Assembly: GCA_013042125.1 (NCBI GenBank)
Contig: JABDQS010000225.1
Location: 1-5,840, forward strand
Source of the DNA: Eudoraea sp.
Lineage (GTDB): Bacteria; Bacteroidota; Bacteroidia; Flavobacteriales; Flavobacteriaceae
Length of the DNA stretch: 5,840 nt
Direction of reading: 5' to 3'
Shown: positions 1 to 5,840 of the stretch, piece after piece
How the letters are laid out: each line of letters opens with the position of its first letter
Numbering within the stretch: the first letter of the stretch is position 1
Notes under the pieces: generated by a model
What the model saw: the letters and a program-made list of their open reading frames with translations, nothing else
What the model was told of the DNA's origin: nothing
Databases searched by the model: none
Position numbers and translations under genes: made by a program

Positions 1-314
1 GTGTAGAGCCGAACCTAAAAAATGCCTTAGAATGGTGCGATGTAGCCAATATGCTACGAGTACAGAACGAACGTATGGAGATCAGTTACTTCCCCTCCAC
101 CCGAGAATACACACAGCAATTTGGGATAAACAGGCATATTCTGGATAGTTTAAATAAAGAGATCGTCATAATGCACCCCGGCCCCATCAATAGAGGGGTG
201 GAGATAACCAGTGATGTTGCAGACTCCTCGCAATCCATAATACTTCATCAGGTAGAGAACGGCGTGGCCATTCGTATGGCTGTGATTTATTTATTAGCAT
301 CACAAATAAAATAG
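1..314 (+). CDS. pyrB: Aspartate carbamoyltransferase catalytic chain, C-terminal part (5'-truncated by window edge)
   Basis: This enzyme joins carbamoyl phosphate and L-aspartate to form N-carbamoyl-L-aspartate, the first committed step of cytoplasmic pyrimidine synthesis. The reading frame is open from base 3, and 103 residues plus the stop are visible, about the last third of a protein of roughly 310 residues. This part is the aspartate-binding domain. Visible hallmarks are the DVANMLRVQNERM stretch, matching the conserved (D)V.MLR.Q.ER segment, and the MHPGPINRGVEI motif, equivalent to the HPLPRVDEI substrate loop of E. coli PyrB and closer to the Bacillus-type HPGPxNRGVEI. The ENGVAIRMAV stretch near the C-terminus matches the final conserved helix. 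The first ATG (base 51) lies inside the conserved LRVQ region and is not the real start. The gene ends in tandem TAG codons (312-317), and the next gene starts 6 bases after the first stop. No pyrI is visible downstream. Confidence 0.95.
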   Translation, partial: VEPNLKNALEWCDVANMLRVQNERMEISYFPSTREYTQQFGINRHILDSLNKEIVIMHPGPINRGVEITSDVADSSQSIILHQVENGVAIRMAVIYLLASQIK

Positions 315-320
315 TAGGTC

Positions 321-653
321 ATGATATTTGAAAGGGAAGGCAATAGCACCATTGTTTATCAGGAAAACATATCGCTTTTAAAGTTTTTGGAAAATTTAAA
401 TTCAGCCTACGGAAAACTTAAGAACGACCATATTATTGTGAACTTATTCTCTTTCTCTAAGTTAAGTTCGGATGATATCCTGGAATTTCTTGAGCTCTCT
501 AATACACATAGGAATGCCAATAAATCTTTTGTATTGGTAACCGATAAGGTATCTTATGATGAGATCCCAGATGAGATCAGCCTGGTTCCTACTGTACAGG
601 AGGCACTAGATCTTATAGAGATGGAAGATATTGAAAGAGATCTGGAATTGTAA
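321..653 (+). CDS. STAS-like small protein of unknown function, found before rnz
   Basis: A 110-residue soluble protein with no signal peptide or membrane segment. Its layout resembles a STAS/SpoIIAA-like alpha/beta fold. A hydrophobic strand (IIVNLF, residues 38-43) is followed by a SKLSSDDI turn (46-53), an amphipathic helix (about 53-66), a second strand (SFVLVTD, 69-75) and a C-terminal helix rich in acidic residues (about 92-110). The turn sits where STAS anti-sigma antagonists carry their phosphorylatable D-S-S/T-G motif, but here it reads SSDD, so classical serine phosphorylation is not supported. From memory, related small proteins sit upstream of rnz in flavobacteria and are sometimes labelled 'ribonuclease Z' in annotations. 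That label is wrong for this protein, because it has no HxHxDH or other metallo-beta-lactamase motif. It lies 6 bases after pyrB and 3 bases before the DUF3291 gene, so it is almost certainly co-transcribed. No function can be assigned. The fold assignment is an inference from pattern. Confidence 0.8.
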   Translation: MIFEREGNSTIVYQENISLLKFLENLNSAYGKLKNDHIIVNLFSFSKLSSDDILEFLELSNTHRNANKSFVLVTDKVSYDEIPDEISLVPTVQEALDLIEMEDIERDLEL

Positions 654-656
654 AAT

Positions 657-1112
657 ATGTCATATCATTTTGCTCAAGTTAATATCGCCAGAGCCAAATT
701 TAGGTTAGATGATCCACGGATGGCCGATTTTGTGAATAATACGGCAAGGATAAATGCCCTTGCTGAAGTAAGTCCCGGTTTTATATGGAGATGGATAGAA
801 GAGCCTTCTGATGAGGTTTGTGATGTGTATGGTGACCCGGCCTTAGTAGTGAATATGTCTCTATGGGAATCCAGAGAGACCTTAATGGCCTTTACCTATA
901 AGACGGCGCATGCTGACATCTATAAAAGACGAAAAGAATGGTTTTCCAAATTGAAAGACAATCATATGGTTTGTTGGTACACAAAAGAGCCAACCATTAG
1001 CCTAATGGAAGCCAAAAAGAGATTAGATCATTTGAATACCAAGGGAGAATCTGCATATGCCTTCAGTTTTCGCTCAAATTTTACAATTGAGGAGGCCAGA
1101 CAGTATTTATAA
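657..1112 (+). CDS. DUF3291 domain-containing protein
   Basis: A 151-residue cytoplasmic protein that matches DUF3291 along its whole length. The N-terminus has the family's AQVNIARAKFRLDDPRMADF-type opening (residues 6-25), followed by RINALAEVSPGFIWRW (31-46), a VNMSLWES strand (65-72) and an aromatic/basic AHADIYKRRKEWF segment (84-96). A WYTKEP motif (107-112) precedes a final helix, EAKKRLDHL. DUF3291 proteins are thought to have a ferredoxin-like dimeric alpha/beta barrel related to antibiotic-biosynthesis monooxygenases and heme-degrading enzymes. No substrate or reaction has been established, to my knowledge, so calling it a monooxygenase would be overreach. The ATG at 657 is 3 bases after the preceding stop, and the usual family N-terminus begins immediately, which supports this start. 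It precedes rnz by 17 bases. Its link to pyrimidine or tRNA metabolism is unclear and may only reflect shared transcription. Confidence 0.88.
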   Translation: MSYHFAQVNIARAKFRLDDPRMADFVNNTARINALAEVSPGFIWRWIEEPSDEVCDVYGDPALVVNMSLWESRETLMAFTYKTAHADIYKRRKEWFSKLKDNHMVCWYTKEPTISLMEAKKRLDHLNTKGESAYAFSFRSNFTIEEARQYL

Positions 1113-1129
1113 CAAATGATCAGACGGGA

Positions 1130-2035
1130 ATGAAACTTCATATATTAGGATGTTACGCGGCTACACCTTCCCTTATGGGTAATCCAACAGCCCAGGTACT
1201 TGAGATTCGGGATCATTTGTTCTTGATAGATTGTGGCGAGGGAACGCAAGTGCAGTTGAGGAAACATAGGATCAAATTTTCTAGGATCAACCATATTTTT
1301 ATTTCGCATCTTCACGGGGATCATTTTTTTGGATTACCGGGCCTAGTATCGACCTTTCAATTGTTGGGACGAGAGAAAGAACTTCATATTTATGGTCCTT
1401 TGGGAATAAAAGAAGTACTATTGATGCTTTTGAAAGTCGGGAATTCCTGGACCAGTTTTAGGTTAGTCTTTCATGAGCTAGAGGGAAAAGACCCCATTGA
1501 GATCTTTAAGGATAATAAGGTCATAGTCTCTACTATCCCTCTATCCCATCGTATCTATACCAATGGATTTCTCTTTCGGGAGAAACCCAGGGAGAGAACC
1601 TTAAATATTGAGGCGGTAGCTCAGTATAAAATAGACAAGGCCTATTTCAAGAATATCAAAAAAGGGAAAGATGTACTTCTGGATAATGGCGAAACGATCT
1701 CAAATGCACTATTGACCCTGGACCCACCCAAACCAAAAAGTTATGCCTATTGTAGTGATACGGCCTATTCCCCGGGAATTTCAGAGTGGATAAAGGGGGT
1801 AGATGTATTGTATCACGAGGCTACCTTCCTGGGTACTGAAGCCCATTTAGCTGCAAAAACAAAGCATTCTACAGCAGAGGAGGCCGCAAAGATCGCAAAA
1901 GCGGCCGATGTAACCCTACTTATCTTAGGTCATTTTTCTATCCGATACAAGAAGAAAGAGGCATTCATTAGGGAAGCAGTTCCTTATTTTCCCAATGTAC
2001 AACTTGCCGAAGATGGTAAATTGGTTATTTTCTAG
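1130..2035 (+). CDS. rnz: Ribonuclease Z (tRNA 3'-processing endonuclease)
   Basis: RNase Z cuts the 3' trailer from tRNA precursors after the discriminator base, using two zinc ions in a metallo-beta-lactamase fold. The protein has 301 residues, typical of the short bacterial form (about 307 in B. subtilis). All expected residues are present: the substrate loop GNPTAQ (17-22); IDCGEGTQ (33-40); the HxHxDH motif as H60, H62, D64, H65; further metal ligands H140, D210 (in YCSDTAYSPG) and H268 (in LGHFS); and the HST motif with catalytic H246. The tRNA-clamping arm spans roughly residues 150-190 but lacks the Gly-Pro-rich tip of B. subtilis, having AYFKNIKKG at 171-179 instead. The MKLHILG start matches the family's first strand, so ATG 1130 is well placed. 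It follows the DUF3291 gene by 17 bases and is probably the last gene of the pyrB-led transcript, as a hairpin-like sequence follows the stop. Confidence 0.97.
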   Translation: MKLHILGCYAATPSLMGNPTAQVLEIRDHLFLIDCGEGTQVQLRKHRIKFSRINHIFISHLHGDHFFGLPGLVSTFQLLGREKELHIYGPLGIKEVLLMLLKVGNSWTSFRLVFHELEGKDPIEIFKDNKVIVSTIPLSHRIYTNGFLFREKPRERTLNIEAVAQYKIDKAYFKNIKKGKDVLLDNGETISNALLTLDPPKPKSYAYCSDTAYSPGISEWIKGVDVLYHEATFLGTEAHLAAKTKHSTAEEAAKIAKAADVTLLILGHFSIRYKKKEAFIREAVPYFPNVQLAEDGKLVIF

Positions 2036-2039
2036 GTAT

Positions 2040-2066
2040 AAAAAGGAGTTAGCTATTTCCCTTTTT
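2040..2066 (+). terminator. Possible weak terminator hairpin after rnz
   Basis: The 7-base arms AAAAAGG (2040-2046) and CCTTTTT (2060-2066) can pair around a 13-base loop, starting 5 bases after the rnz stop. The 3' arm is itself the T-run, and no separate T-tract follows, so the hairpin is A/T-dominated and weak. Its position at the end of the rnz operon and before a 79-base gap favours a terminator. It could also be chance in AT-rich DNA. Confidence 0.35.
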
Positions 2067-2114
2067 GTTAAGTTTTCACCAACTTTGTTTTACTAAGATT
2101 AGTTTAAAAAACGC

Positions 2115-2762
2115 ATGAAAAAGGACCTCGGTAATTATCGAAAATCATATGAGAAAAGTGCTTTGATGGAGGATTCTATTACTGAGAACCCTATGGAGCT
2201 TTTCCAGAAATGGTTTTATGAACTGGAAAAATCGGGCTCCGTTGAAGAACTTAATACCATGACCATTTCTACCATGGGACTGGATGGTTATCCCAAGGGG
2301 CGGATAGTGCTATTAAAGCGTTTTACATTTGAGGGGTTTGTTTTTTATTCTAATTATGACAGTGAGAAGGGCAAGGCCATAGAAAAATCTCCTAAGGTGT
2401 GCCTTTCATTCTTTTGGCCCACCATGGAACGGCAGGTAATTATAAAAGGGACTGTTTCAAAGATAGCCGGGAATATGTCTGATGGATATTTTGAATCGAG
2501 ACCTACAGGCAGTAAATTAGGAGCAATAGTCTCCAATCAGAGTGAAGTGATCCCTTCAAGGGAAGTTTTGGATAGTAAGTTGAAGGAATTAGAAAAACAA
2601 TATGAAAATAAGGAAATACCCCGCCCTTCTAATTGGGGAGGCTATTTGGTATCTCCTGTCTCTATTGAATTTTGGCAGGGTAGGCCCAATAGGTTGCATG
2701 ACAGGATCCGTTTCACAATGGTAGAAGATTATAATTGGAAAATAGAAAGATTGGCGCCTTAA
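2115..2762 (+). CDS. pdxH: Pyridoxamine 5'-phosphate oxidase
   Basis: This FMN-dependent flavoenzyme oxidises pyridoxine or pyridoxamine 5'-phosphate with O2 to pyridoxal 5'-phosphate, the last step of B6 cofactor synthesis and salvage in the cytoplasm. The 215-residue length fits the family (218 in E. coli). Conserved segments occur in order: the N-terminal YRKSYEKSAL (8-17); ENPMELFQKWF (24-34); the FMN phosphate loop GRIVLLK (62-68); FYSNYDSEKGKAI (77-89); ERQVIIKG; SNQSEVIPSRE; RPSNWGGY; and EFWQG..NRLHDR with R193, H195 and R197, the substrate-binding RLHDR motif. The protein ends IERLAP, the typical terminus. ATG 2115 gives the expected N-terminal extension. The gene is 79 bases after rnz and 57 before sixA, so it may have its own promoter, but no convincing Bacteroidota promoter was found in the gap. 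All key residues appear intact. Confidence 0.97.
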   Translation: MKKDLGNYRKSYEKSALMEDSITENPMELFQKWFYELEKSGSVEELNTMTISTMGLDGYPKGRIVLLKRFTFEGFVFYSNYDSEKGKAIEKSPKVCLSFFWPTMERQVIIKGTVSKIAGNMSDGYFESRPTGSKLGAIVSNQSEVIPSREVLDSKLKELEKQYENKEIPRPSNWGGYLVSPVSIEFWQGRPNRLHDRIRFTMVEDYNWKIERLAP

Positions 2763-2769
2763 GATCTAT

Positions 2770-2818
2770 TTTTCACGTTTTTATAGAGTGTTGTATTGTC
2801 TATTTATTAAAGTGAAAA
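2770..2818. repeat. Inverted repeat in the pdxH-sixA gap
   Basis: TTTTCAC (2770-2776) is repeated in inverted orientation as GTGAAAA (2812-2818), separated by 35 bases and ending just before the sixA ATG. The stem is only 7 bases and the loop is long, so a stable hairpin is doubtful. The right arm overlaps the likely ribosome-binding region of sixA, so pairing could in principle mask its start. A match this short may well be chance. Confidence 0.2.
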
Positions 2819-2819
2819 C

Positions 2820-3308
2820 ATGAAGCAATTGATATTGGTAAGGCATGGTAAGTCGTCCTGGAAGTATGGGGTGGAGGACAGGGATCGTCCTTTAAAGGAA
2901 ATTGGGATACAAGACGCCCATAGGGTGTCTCATCATTTTGGTAAAAGTGGATTTAAGATAAACGCGGTATATTCTAGTCCCGGCATTAGAGCACTTCATA
3001 CCTGTGTCATATTTTTAAGGAATCTCAGGATTTCTTATTCTGATTTTTCTCTTTCTGATGAGTTGTATGATTTTTCCGGAAATGATGTAATGGAGTTTGT
3101 TAAAAATCTACCAGATCAACAGCAGGTAGTAATGATCTTTGGGCATAACCATGCATTTACCGAAGTTGCAAATATTTTGGGCGATGTTTATATCGATAAT
3201 GTACCCACAACCGGACTTGTTCACCTTTCCTTCAACGTTACCCGCTGGAAGGATATCCAAAAAGGGAAAACCGAAGAAGTTGTGAGGCCTAAAGATTTGA
3301 GGATATGA
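2820..3308 (+). CDS. sixA: SixA-type phosphohistidine phosphatase (histidine phosphatase superfamily)
   Basis: The protein has 162 residues, close to E. coli SixA (161). SixA is a minimal histidine phosphatase that removes phosphate from phosphohistidine on signalling proteins. The catalytic RHG motif lies at residues 8-10 with nucleophile H9 in the usual LILVRHGKSSW context. The phosphate-pocket arginine R57 lies in YSSPGIRALHT, a variant of the common SSPxxRAxxT. E81 in DELYDF is a plausible acid, and the second catalytic histidine H109 lies in FGHNHAFTE. There is no signal peptide, so it is cytoplasmic. Its last four bases overlap the ppk1 start as ATGA, implying translational coupling. 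The family is clear, but the substrate is not: E. coli SixA targets such as ArcB or the nitrogen PTS need not apply here, and other small phosphatases of the superfamily look alike. ATG 2820 places the first strand directly at the N-terminus, as expected. Confidence 0.9.
   Translation: MKQLILVRHGKSSWKYGVEDRDRPLKEIGIQDAHRVSHHFGKSGFKINAVYSSPGIRALHTCVIFLRNLRISYSDFSLSDELYDFSGNDVMEFVKNLPDQQQVVMIFGHNHAFTEVANILGDVYIDNVPTTGLVHLSFNVTRWKDIQKGKTEEVVRPKDLRI
3305..3308 (+). other. ATGA start/stop overlap coupling sixA to ppk1
   Basis: The sequence ATGA contains the ppk1 start (3305-3307) and the sixA stop TGA (3306-3308). Such overlaps commonly allow a ribosome ending one gene to start the next, tying the two protein outputs together. 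The ppk1 reading is secure because family-typical sequence (NREISWL) begins within the first ten codons. Confidence 0.9.
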
Positions 3309-5419
3309 TAAAAACAAAAAATCAGTATATCAATAGAGAAATCAGCTGGTTGAAATTTAATGACCGGGTTTTAGAGGAAAGTGCTGATCAACGTGTTCCA
3401 CTAATTGAAAGGCTCAGATTTCTTGGAATATTCTCAAATAACCTGGATGAATTCTTCAAAGTGCGTTATGCCACCGTAAAACGAATTGTGGAGGCTGGAA
3501 AATCAGGGAAAAGTGTATTGGGTGGTGAAACAGCTAAAGACTTACTGGAAGAGATCACAAAAATAGTGATCGAACAACAGACCCGCAGTTTGGAGATCCA
3601 TAAGGATATAGAAAAGGAGTTGGAGGCAGAAAATATCTTCCTCATTAATGAAGAAGAGGTAACTGAAGAACAGTCTGTATTTCTAAAAAGCTATTTTCTG
3701 GACAAGGTAAGTCCTCAGTTAATGACCATAATTCTCAATGACCTTGCGGAATTTCCCATGCTTAAAGACTCTGCTGCCTATTTGGCTATTAAAATGGTCC
3801 TGAAAGGGGAAGATGGTAAAAGATCTGCAGATCATATTAAAGAGAGAAGTTATGCCCTGATTGAAATTCCTAAAGGCATTGACAGATTTGTTGTACTTCC
3901 CAAGGAGGGAGAAAGACACTATATCATTATATTGGATGATCTTATCCGATACTGCCTGGGTAGTCTTTTTTCCATGTTCGATTACTCCTCCATCTCGGCA
4001 CATATGATCAAAATTACCCGTGATGCCGAATTAGATATTGACAATGACCTCAGTAAGAGCTTTATAGAAAAGATTTCTTCTAGCGTTGATAATCGAAAGA
4101 TCAGTGATCCGGTTCGTTTTGTATATGACAAGAATATTGAGGAAGATACGCTTGCGTTTCTCACTGAAAAGATGGGGATCACAGATACAGACAGTGTCAT
4201 TCCAGGCGGGCGTTACCACAACAGGAGGGATTATATGGGTTTCCCCAGTTTAGGGAAGGATGAACTGATGTATAAGAAAATAACTGCCTTGCCAATAAAA
4301 GGTGTTGAACCGGAAGGTAGTTTTTTAGGTCAGATAGCACAGAAGGACTACTTGCAATACGCACCTTATCATAAATTTTCATATATCATAAGGTTTCTTC
4401 GCGAGGCTGCCATAGATCCAAAGGTTAGGACCATCAAAATTACCGTGTACAGACTTGCAGATAATTCTCAGGTCGTTTCTTCCCTGATCAACGCGGCAAA
4501 GAATGGAAAACAGGTAACTGTGCAAATTGAACTGCGAGCGCGTTTTGATGAAACAGCAAATATTGGGTATGCGGAGCAACTGCAGGAGGAGGGAGTGAAA
4601 CTGATCTTTGGCGTACCGGGCTTAAAGGTACACAGCAAGACATGTCTGATAGAACGGGAGGAGAATGGAGGAATAAATCGTTTTGGTTTCATCAGCACAG
4701 GGAATTTTAATGAGTCTACCGGCAAGATCTACACAGATTACACCTTGTTCACAACCAATGAAAAGATCTTAAAGGAACTGAATATGGTATTCGATTTCTT
4801 TGAAACTACCTACAAGATCAACAAATACAAACATCTGATAGTCTCTCCTCATTATACCAGAAGTGCTTTCAAAAAGCTTATTGATCAGGAGATCGAGAAT
4901 GTAAAACTTGGGAAAGAGGCTTATATAAAGATCAAAATGAACAGCTTAACCTCCTATAAAATGGTAGACAAGCTGTATGAAGCTAGTAGGGCAGGTGTTA
5001 AGATAAAGATGATCGTTCGTGGTATATGCTGCCTGATTCCCGGGATAAAAGGGATGAGCGAGAACATTGAAGCCATTAGTATAGTGGATAAATTTTTGGA
5101 ACATCCTCGATTATTCATCTTTGCCAATGCAGGTGATCCTAAGATTTATATTTCTTCTGCGGACTGGATGACCAGAAATATTGAAAATAGGGTAGAAGTA
5201 GGGTGCCCAATCTACGATCAGGATATAAAAAATGAACTTATAGATACTTTTGAGATCTCCTGGGGCGATAATGTTAAGGCTCGCTGGTTCAACGAAAATC
5301 AGGATAACCGGTATGTAAGGAATAAAAAGCCAAAGGTTCGTTCACAATTTGCTGTGTATGACTACTACCTGGATAAATTAAATGCGACGCCTAAACTTTC
5401 CCATTCTGAAGTCACATAA
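3305..5419 (+). CDS. ppk1: Polyphosphate kinase 1
   Basis: PPK1 reversibly moves the gamma-phosphate of ATP onto long inorganic polyphosphate chains through a phosphohistidine intermediate. The 704-residue protein has the standard four parts: an N domain (about 1-110, opening NREISWLKFNDRVLEE and with FSNNLDEFFKVRYA), an H domain (about 110-325, including ITRDAELDID near 239), and two phospholipase-D-like C domains (about 330-510 and 510-690). Active-site residues keep a constant offset of 8 from E. coli numbering: R383 (YRLADNS), R413 (RARFDE), the phosphorylated H443 (KVHSK), Y476 (IYTDY) and H600 (LEHPR). GFISTGNFNES is also intact. The start overlaps the sixA stop by 4 bases; a GAGG sits only 2 bases before the ATG, so coupling rather than a normal ribosome site probably drives initiation. 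No exopolyphosphatase (ppx) gene follows; the next gene is convergent. The enzyme is usually cytoplasmic or membrane-associated. Confidence 0.98.
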   Translation: MIKTKNQYINREISWLKFNDRVLEESADQRVPLIERLRFLGIFSNNLDEFFKVRYATVKRIVEAGKSGKSVLGGETAKDLLEEITKIVIEQQTRSLEIHKDIEKELEAENIFLINEEEVTEEQSVFLKSYFLDKVSPQLMTIILNDLAEFPMLKDSAAYLAIKMVLKGEDGKRSADHIKERSYALIEIPKGIDRFVVLPKEGERHYIIILDDLIRYCLGSLFSMFDYSSISAHMIKITRDAELDIDNDLSKSFIEKISSSVDNRKISDPVRFVYDKNIEEDTLAFLTEKMGITDTDSVIPGGRYHNRRDYMGFPSLGKDELMYKKITALPIKGVEPEGSFLGQIAQKDYLQYAPYHKFSYIIRFLREAAIDPKVRTIKITVYRLADNSQVVSSLINAAKNGKQVTVQIELRARFDETANIGYAEQLQEEGVKLIFGVPGLKVHSKTCLIEREENGGINRFGFISTGNFNESTGKIYTDYTLFTTNEKILKELNMVFDFFETTYKINKYKHLIVSPHYTRSAFKKLIDQEIENVKLGKEAYIKIKMNSLTSYKMVDKLYEASRAGVKIKMIVRGICCLIPGIKGMSENIEAISIVDKFLEHPRLFIFANAGDPKIYISSADWMTRNIENRVEVGCPIYDQDIKNELIDTFEISWGDNVKARWFNENQDNRYVRNKKPKVRSQFAVYDYYLDKLNATPKLSHSEVT

Positions 5420-5443
5420 GCAGGATTAGATTACGTCAATGTC

Positions 5444-5840
5444 TTAGCCATGGATATGCTCCTTGGTTCCTAATTCTCTCATGATAGAAGCCTCAAATTC
5501 CAGCAGGGCTTTCCATTTGTCATCCACTTCCTTCCGGTCCCCGTATTTCCTGGCAAAATTTAAGAACATGGTGTAATGACTTGCTTCACTGACCATAAGT
5601 GAATGATAGAATGCCGCGAGCTCTTTATCCTTCAGTTCTTCAGACAATAACCGGAAACGCTCACAACTTCTTGCTTCAATGAGGGCGGCATATAAAAGTC
5701 GGTGGATCAGTTGAGTGGTCCTGGAGCCTCCCTTTGGAAAAAATTTATGCAGGGCAATGGCATATTCATCTTTTCGATGTCTGCCCAAAGTTTTTCCCCT
5801 GGCTAAGATCCTGTCATGAACCATTTTAAAATGACCCATT
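5444..5840 (-). CDS. miaE: MiaE-type tRNA-(ms2io6A)-hydroxylase, N-terminus beyond window
   Basis: MiaE is a non-heme di-iron monooxygenase with a ferritin-like four-helix bundle that hydroxylates the isopentenyl group of ms2i6A at position 37 of tRNAs. The visible 131 residues are the C-terminal two thirds of a protein usually near 190 residues. In visible-fragment numbering, likely iron ligands are H3 (second half of an ExxH pair whose Glu lies outside the window), E55 in ALIEARSCERF, and E85/H88 in SEASHYTMF. GRHRKDEYA (19-27) is also family-typical, and the protein ends HIHG. The ATG complementary to 5837-5839 is an internal methionine inside the first ExxH helix, so the gene should be treated as 5'-truncated rather than starting there. 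It converges on ppk1 with only 24 bases between stops and no recognisable terminator. The gene name rests on family resemblance; Bacteroidota members are mostly untested. Confidence 0.9.
   Translation of the reverse strand, partial: MGHFKMVHDRILARGKTLGRHRKDEYAIALHKFFPKGGSRTTQLIHRLLYAALIEARSCERFRLLSEELKDKELAAFYHSLMVSEASHYTMFLNFARKYGDRKEVDDKWKALLEFEASIMRELGTKEHIHG

Noticed and set aside
51..53. ATG as the start of a separate small gene at the left edge
   Set aside because: The frame is open upstream to base 3, with PyrB-like residues continuing in frame, so it is an internal methionine.
321..653. Could this small gene be a truncated or split ribonuclease Z?
   Set aside because: It carries no metallo-beta-lactamase motif, and a complete rnz with all metal ligands lies downstream.
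2064..2087. Possible Bacteroidota sigma promoter before pdxH: TTTG (2064-2067) and CAACTTTG (2080-2087, close to TAnnTTTG)
   Set aside because: The spacing of 12 bases is too short for the usual arrangement of about 17-19 or more, and the first base of the -7 element is wrong. Not strong enough to list.
3719..4725. Several minus-strand open frames of 60-94 codons across ppk1 (and similar ones at 2354-2536 and 3108-3317)
   Set aside because: They lie fully or almost fully within well-supported plus-strand genes, resemble no known family, and are explained as antisense shadows.
5837..5839. ATG as the true start of the minus-strand miaE gene
   Set aside because: It falls inside the conserved ExxH iron-binding helix, and the first third of the family is missing, so the gene must continue past the window edge.
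1..5840. A novel defence, mobile or biosynthetic system
   Set aside because: Every sizeable frame is a conserved housekeeping or small conserved protein. No arrays, long repeats, transposase, integrase or toxin-antitoxin pair was seen.

Overview
This window looks like ordinary, gene-dense chromosome from a member of the Bacteroidota, most likely a marine Flavobacteriaceae. The evidence is moderately AT-rich DNA, A/T-rich sequence instead of good Shine-Dalgarno motifs before nearly all starts, and proteins that match flavobacterial versions of housekeeping families. No tRNA or rRNA gene, CRISPR array, insertion sequence, phage gene or defence system is visible, and no stretch over 300 bases lacks a gene.

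Layout. Positions 1-1112 (+) hold a tight run: the 3' third of pyrB (aspartate carbamoyltransferase, cut by the window edge), a 110-residue STAS-like protein of unknown role, and a 151-residue DUF3291 protein, with gaps of 6 and 3 bases. Ribonuclease Z (rnz, 1130-2035) follows after 17 bases and probably belongs to the same transcript. A 79-base gap with a weak terminator-like hairpin separates it from pdxH (pyridoxamine 5'-phosphate oxidase, 2115-2762). After another 57 bases come sixA (histidine phosphatase, 2820-3308) and ppk1 (polyphosphate kinase, 3305-5419), joined by a 4-base ATGA overlap. A convergent minus-strand gene of the MiaE family (tRNA hydroxylase, 5444 to beyond the right edge) closes the window, only 24 bases from the ppk1 stop.

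How the genes relate. They serve separate core tasks: pyrimidine synthesis (pyrB), tRNA 3'-end maturation (rnz), tRNA hypermodification (miaE), vitamin B6 cofactor synthesis (pdxH), and phosphohistidine/polyphosphate chemistry (sixA-ppk1). The clearest functional pairing is sixA-ppk1: a phosphatase family that acts on phosphohistidine is translationally coupled to a kinase whose catalytic intermediate is a phosphohistidine. Catalytic residues are intact in all enzymes where they can be seen. I found no convincing undescribed system. The points worth checking are the uncharacterised STAS-like protein, the sixA-ppk1 coupling, and the divergent exosite arm of RNase Z.
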